DNA of 64,000 nt from positions 1 to 64,000 of the forward strand of contig JNEN01000714.1 of the NCBI GenBank assembly GCA_000697355.1. The letters are read 5' to 3'. The stretch comes from Syncephalastrum monosporum B8922 (lineage: Eukaryota; Mucoromycota; Mucoromycetes; Mucorales; Syncephalastraceae). This document shows, one piece after another, positions 59,014-64,000 of this stretch (positions are counted from its first letter, which is position 1; the number at the start of each line of letters is the position of its first letter). The notes beneath the pieces were generated by a model that saw nothing but the letters and a program-made list of their open reading frames with translations, was not told where the DNA came from and did not search any database. Position numbers and translations under genes: made by a program.

Positions 59014-60406
59014 TTACCACGTCAGATCCTTTTTCTTATCCAACAAATCCTTCGCTTGAGGGATTCGTGGAGGCGGCGTATGCACTGACGCTGGGTCTCG
59101 GGGCTGTACCACCGCAGGTACTTCAGCATCACGCTTGATTTCAGAGAAATGCTGAACTACAGTGCGCCCATTTTCTTTGCCGCCATTCGTGCCGTCGTTG
59201 TTTTTCTCCAGCTCGGTTAATTCACGTCGCTAGGATATAGTAGAACATAAAGGAGGCGTGTATGAGCAGGTGCTGTCAGAAACAAAGCCATTGCAATATA
59301 CGTACCATGCGTGTTCCTTTGCCGATGCCAAGCTGCGGTAAGCCCTTGTTAAGACCCTCGAGCAAGACGCACGCCTTGCATAGCTTGTTGGATGACATGT
59401 ATCCACATCGCTCGCAGGTCTGCTGTTTGGGTAACTTGATCTCTGATTTGATCTCGAAGGCTTCCCCGGAATGGATGATATCTGCGCAACAGAACGTCAG
59501 ACGTTTTCTCTCTCATCAACGTAACGACAGCAAGAAATAGAGCAAGGAGCTTACCAATGATGGCAGTCGGACGGATGGACTCCAAGTCCTTCAGGAAAGT
59601 GCGTGCATGACCACGGTAGGCATTGGGGGAGTATATGCATTCGGTGGAAAAGTAGTCGAGTTTTTTGAAATAGGCGTACATCACGATTTCTTTTTCGTAT
59701 GTGTATTTGAACGGTTTGGACCGACGGATCATGCTCTCTCCTTGGGTGACAATCTCGGTGCACCGTCCAAGCCTTGCTACATCACCTCGGAAAACTGCGC
59801 TCGTGTGAGTAGACTTTCTACGTTTTCGTTTTCTTTTTCTTTTCCGTCATTCCTATACAACTACTTACTGTTCATGAGTACAGTTTCTGCGATATCGTCT
59901 GCATTATGTCCGGTAACGATATGATCCACCCCGAGCATCATGGCCCCTCGGTCGAGTGCCTGCCGTCTAAAGACACCGCAAAAGGTGCAGTTGTTTTTGA
60001 GGCCGACTTCCTTTACGATTTCGTCCATAGTCCAACCATAGAGATCGCCGTAGGAGACAATCTTAAGGGGCAATTCGTACTGCTGCTGATTGCGCTTGAC
60101 TGTCTCGAGCGAATCGTCGCGATAGCCGGTGATGCCTTCGTCCACCGACAGGAGGAACAAGTGGACACCGTAGTCGTACCGCTCATTCAGCGTCTTGAGG
60201 ACGTGGGCGAGGACGGTCGAGTCTTTTCCGCCACTGGCGCCAATCGCCACCCGATCGCCCCTTTGAAACAGCTTGGCATCGACGATCGTGTGGTGGATCT
60301 CGGTCTCAAATACGTGGTAGAAGCACTGCTGGCAGATCTGCTGGCCTGTTTTCGGCCGTTTGATCATGGCCCGATTCGTTTGGCACAGCACACATATCTT
60401 CGGCAT
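59014..60406 (-). CDS. NCS6: Cytosolic tRNA 2-thiolation protein 1 (Ncs6/CTU1)
   Basis: Four exons, 59869-60406, 59555-59794, 59306-59481 and 59014-59229, giving 389 residues. N-terminal zinc-binding Cys pairs ([18 protein letters not shown]), the PP-loop ATPase motif [32 protein letters not shown] with the catalytic Cxx[25 protein letters not shown] and a second zinc site ([16 protein letters not shown]) define the family. With Ncs2 it thiolates the wobble uridine of tRNA Lys, Glu and Gln. An in-frame ATG at 60466 would add 20 residues; MPKICVLC matches the usual family start. The last exon encodes a short divergent tail. Confidence 0.95.
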
Positions 60407-61123
60407 AGTCGAGGGAAACAAGCAGGGCAACCGCTTCGCTCCGTTCTCCTTGCCCAGCCCCTCCAAACTCCGTTTCGGACGGGATTCAGCCCCTCCGCCG
60501 ACGGCTCCGTGTCATCACAGCCTGCACTTCACTTCACTTCATTTGCCGGGTGACTGCGGCCCGAGTCGGGGCCGGCCCCGGACACCCCGCCCCCAACGAC
60601 GCTCGGCCCCCGCCCGGCGTTCTATACTTTATAAAAAGCCCCACCGAATTCATATCAGTTGTGCCATGTCACATATGCCCAAATGAGCTTCTATGGATAA
60701 TAACATTAACAGAAAATCAGCTATAAAGAAATGCCTCGAAACCATTTCGAATGTATTTATTGCCGAACTATTCGAGGCTTTTTTGCGGACGAGAAATCTA
60801 AGGCACAGCAGTATCGCAGCTGTAGCGGACGTCAACGACAACTGCTCCTCCCATGAGCTCAAAGCGATGTGAGCACCGCGAATGTCCTGCCGCAATATAA
60901 ATTGTACATATATATATCTATTAAAAGCTTTAGTTTTTGTATTTGTATGAGACCGCCAAAGCTGCTCATCCTTCTTTTTTTTTTCCTCCTTTTATTCTAT
61001 TTGGTTTTTTTTTTGCATGAAATTCTGTGCAACCTATCAAACGTATGGCTTCCCCTGTTATCTTGCTTGAATCTTTTTATTACTTCTGTGTTTGCCAGAA
61101 TAGAACATTACATCATGCGTCGT
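60407..61123. other. Intergenic, NCS6 5' region and SIN3 3' side
   Basis: 717 bp. The part at 60540-60620 is strongly GC-rich with a GGGGCCGGCCCC palindrome and is followed by a TTATAAAA box at 60629-60636; it probably holds the NCS6 promoter. The rest is AT-rich with two T-runs and no gene. Confidence 0.4.
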
Positions 61124-63959
61124 CTACAACAAGGCCAAGGCGCGTTTCGTTTCTGCTTCTTGTGATGCAGGGTCCTCGACACCTTGCGACCATCCTTGCG
61201 ACGACGCCAGCCATTGCTTGAAGGAAGGCGATTTCTTTTGTGCTGGTGCCGCATCAGCCTGAGCGGTGGGAGAAGCGGCGGGGGTGGGTCTCTTTTGTGG
61301 CCGGACAAAGACATCCTCAGATCCGATGATATAGAACATATGGTAGTTTTCTTGTGAGATCTTATACTGCAGCCGCGATCGCACCATGATCTTGTGGAGA
61401 TGTTTGTCCCGTGGCTTCCAATTCCTGACAAATCACAACCCCAATCCATGTAAGTGACCTTTGTCCAGGTAAATCACAGTCTTATATCCTTTTTTTTTTT
61501 CTTTTTTACCTGTCCAGAAAGGTGGGTTTCAGTCGTGAAGGATCTACACCGTCCGTCGTATCTGCCCAATTCATGTAGCTAGCCACGTAGTTTTCGTATT
61601 GATCTTGAGGCGTTGGCTCCAGCATGTCGTCGTCCTTGTCGAGCAGTCGGATCGCCATCCTCTGCGTTTCGGTATTCTGTTGCAAGAAAAGTGAGTCACT
61701 TCTATTTCTTTCTTTTCTTTTTTTCGCAAAACATCATGTATTTGCTCCTCCTTACAAATTCAATTTTGTACAAGTTTTCGTCAGGCCCGACGATCTCTTC
61801 GGCCCGTAACCGGTAGACTGACACAATGCGGGGACAGGTGGCATCCAACGTCTGGTCACCACGGAATAGCTCTACTAGCTCTACCGATTTCTCTTCCATT
61901 GTCACTGCTTGGATCTAACAAACAAAGAGGGTCCAGTCAATCGCTGCAACGGCAGTCACGCCCGTTCACCCCATTCTTTACCTGCTTGATCATGGAGTGT
62001 ATCAGTTTGTCCACCGTGAAGAGCACGTGCGCGTCGGTCACAAAAAGATAACGCGACTTCTCTTCAAACATCGCCTGGTCCAACTCGCCATCGAAAAATC
62101 GGTCTACCAGATCCAACAGCGCCTGATAGTAGCCGTTGCTCAGATCAATGTCTAGCGATACACATGAGTTAGAATAAAGGAAAGCATAGATACAATTTGT
62201 AGAAGATCTTACCATCAAACCGGTTGCTATACAATCCCAATTCTACGGCAGCCTTGTTGTAGTGCTTGTCTTTGTTCTTGGGATCCTTTGCAATCTCCTT
62301 ATCTAGCTGCTTCATCTTCAGCAAGCGCTCATAAAGTAGCTACAGTCGACGCACATACATATATTAGTACCTTATAAAATGCAAAACCTGTCAAGCGCTC
62401 CTTACCTGATATAAACGGAAAAAGCAATAGAATGCATTGTTACAAAAAAAGCTGTACACAGTACGCTTATGAAGCCCAGGCGCTGTGGCAGCAGCCGCAG
62501 CGGCAAAGAGCCGGTTCCCTTTTTCTTGTTTGCCTTGATCCGGCTCAGGTACGGCTGTTGCCTTCTTGGCAGGCGATGGCGGGGCTTCCTCTTCTTCGTC
62601 CGCGGCCGATTCTGGCTCTTCTGACTTGGCCGCGCCCTCCTCGTTTTCCGTACCAGACGGGTGTTCCGCTTCATCTTCGGGAGCTTGGCTAGCTGACTGG
62701 GCGCGTACAGTCGAGGGCGACTGCGTTCCATTTTCTTGCGTACTCTCCGCATCGTCTACGGAGGACGCGTTTTTGCTGCGTTTCAAGACATCCCGCAGAA
62801 GACGGGACTCAGCCTCGTCGGCGCGATGACGGCCCGAGCGTCGCCGTGTCGTCGGCGTTGCGTGGCTCGTCGACGCCGACGGTGTCGTTGCGGGTGATAC
62901 ACTGCGGCCGCCCGAGCCGGTTTCGCCTGAATCTTCCGTGTTGATCGAGTGATTCTCGTCGTCGTCTTCGCCCGACTCATCCTCGGCCTCGTCCGACTCG
63001 AGCGCAACGCCTTCCGGTACAACATCATCAATGTGGAAAAAGAGCGGGATAAAGATGCGCACAAACATGCGGATCTTGCCGCGGTCGCTGCTGGAGAAGC
63101 CGTTCTGTTTCTCGACGTAGGAAAACACGAGGCGCGTGATGTCGCGAAACACGTTGGCGTCTTGGAAAGAGAAGGTGAGCGGGTATTTCGACGCTACCGC
63201 CTTGTCTGAGGACCGGGCTTCGTCGTGGAGCTGCTCCAGCTCGGCAATCAATGACTTGGTGGCCATTGCTTTGCGGTCGTTACTCTTGAAGGTGAGACCT
63301 TGGTAATCGAGAGCACGGTAAAAGTTCTTGGCGTCCATTTCACGCCATACTTTGTTCCATTCATGCTAATAAAAGAACCTTGTCAGTCAAAGGGCGGGGG
63401 ATCTCCTGCTGGATCGTCCTAGCACGCCTTACCTGAGCTTTTCGCCACTCCTCGTCCTTGAGAGCCAGGCGCTTCGCAACAATTGGCACAACTTTTGCAG
63501 GGTGGCTGTACAGAAGCTCAATGATCTCATTACCTCGTTCCTCCTCGTAGACTTTGCGAATGATACGCTCGTAGATCGTGATGGACTGACCGCCCAGGCC
63601 AGGCCGCAAGCGAAAGCTGGCTTTTTCTTCGGGTGACATGTCTTCGAGCTGTTTCACAATCGGCTCCAGCAAGGCCAGGGTATTCAGGTTGGCATCAATA
63701 TTAAGGTCATAATCATATCTAGCGGAGGGGGGGGGGACAGTCGAAAAGAATGTGAGACCACGAAATACCTTGTGCAGTATGTACAGATATATAAATTTTA
63801 CCTCTCTTCCTCGCAACGGTGCATTGCCTCTTCATACTGGTTCTTCTTGGATGCCACGAAGCCACTGTCCTCACTTGCCCAAATAGGATGGGACACAAAT
63901 TCATCGTTGAGCACCTCCCAGCAAAGCTGATCACGCCCCGAGCACGGTTGGTTTTGCCA
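61124..63959 (-). CDS. SIN3: Sin3 histone deacetylase corepressor, C-terminal part
   Basis: Partial: the 5' part lies beyond the right edge. Exons read 63802-63959 (5' boundary uncertain), 63433-63718, 63365-62406, 62213-62339, 61982-62151, 61756-61914, 61510-61676 and 61124-61424, all in one frame. Sin3 signatures: [36 protein letters not shown], the [19 protein letters not shown] region, and [40 protein letters not shown] and [10 protein letters not shown] mark the conserved C-terminal region. Sin3 is the scaffold of the Rpd3-type deacetylase complex. The 320-codon exon contains an acidic Ser/Glu insert (about 62490-63000). The final exon encodes a Pro/Ala-rich stretch after the conserved end. 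Confidence 0.92.
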
Positions 63960-64000
63960 CTGGAATTGACACCATGAATACAACCTGGCCCACACTTGCG
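63960..64000 (-). other. Probable SIN3 intron or exon continuing past the edge
   Basis: The minus strand here is open, but its translation does not resemble Sin3; an acceptor CAG directly before 63959 suggests intron. The window ends before this can be settled. Confidence 0.35.

Overview
The window comes from a eukaryote with compact, intron-rich genes. It is almost certainly a filamentous fungus of an early-diverging lineage, most likely Mucoromycota. The reasons are many short introns (about 50-100 bp, GTANGT-like donors, TAG/CAG acceptors), fungal-type gene content (DUF2408 protein, AROM-derived shikimate enzyme, Tra1, Sin3, Fab1, alpha-arrestin with LPxY motifs), and decayed Ty3/Gypsy and DIRS-like tyrosine-recombinase elements. 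I cannot name the species. All gene models below were built by joining exons by eye; reading phase was checked across every junction.

Layout. 1-5650 is a transposon graveyard: two copies of the 3' end and LTR of a chromodomain Ty3/Gypsy element, a mutated integrase between them, a minus-strand retropepsin relic, a minisatellite, a solo LTR nested in the second LTR, and a broken tyrosine recombinase. 5916-10348 holds three minus-strand genes: a DUF2408 repeat protein, a casein kinase 1 and a small ankyrin protein. 10545-12984 is an unusual dehydroquinate synthase-dehydroquinase fusion. 13239-14053 is a secreted double-psi beta-barrel protein. 14286-18785 is a P4-ATPase lipid flippase. 18786-23720 is a 4.9 kb region with no recognised gene but with a GC-rich hairpin cluster. 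23721-28582 carries SCP-x-type peroxisomal thiolase, ribosomal protein S19 and beta-tubulin, all on the plus strand. 28870-34559 holds a GEN1/YEN1-type nuclease (minus), ATG8 (plus), RPL39 (minus) and an HMG-box protein (plus). 35525-39966 is a short Fab1-like phosphoinositide kinase. 40527-52886 is the giant Tra1/TRRAP pseudokinase. 52887-53528 lies between convergent genes and contains a run of perfect hairpins that looks like a structured RNA. 53529-60406 on the minus strand holds an alpha-arrestin, a 56-residue micro-protein, the mitochondrial helicase SUV3 and the tRNA thiolase NCS6/CTU1. 61124 to the right edge is the C-terminal part of SIN3.

Most genes are single housekeeping loci, not an operon-like system. 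Functional themes recur: chromatin and transcription (Tra1, Sin3, HMG protein), membrane lipid and trafficking (P4-ATPase, Fab1, arrestin, Atg8), translation (S19, L39, Ncs6), and genome or RNA maintenance (GEN1/YEN1, SUV3). The most interesting items are the reduced AROM-like fusion, a beta-tubulin carrying Tyr167 and Ala198 (both positions of benzimidazole resistance), the hairpin-rich candidate RNA at about 53011-53155, the 146 bp inverted-repeat-bounded hairpin element near 21.7 kb, and the micro-protein at 55.7 kb.
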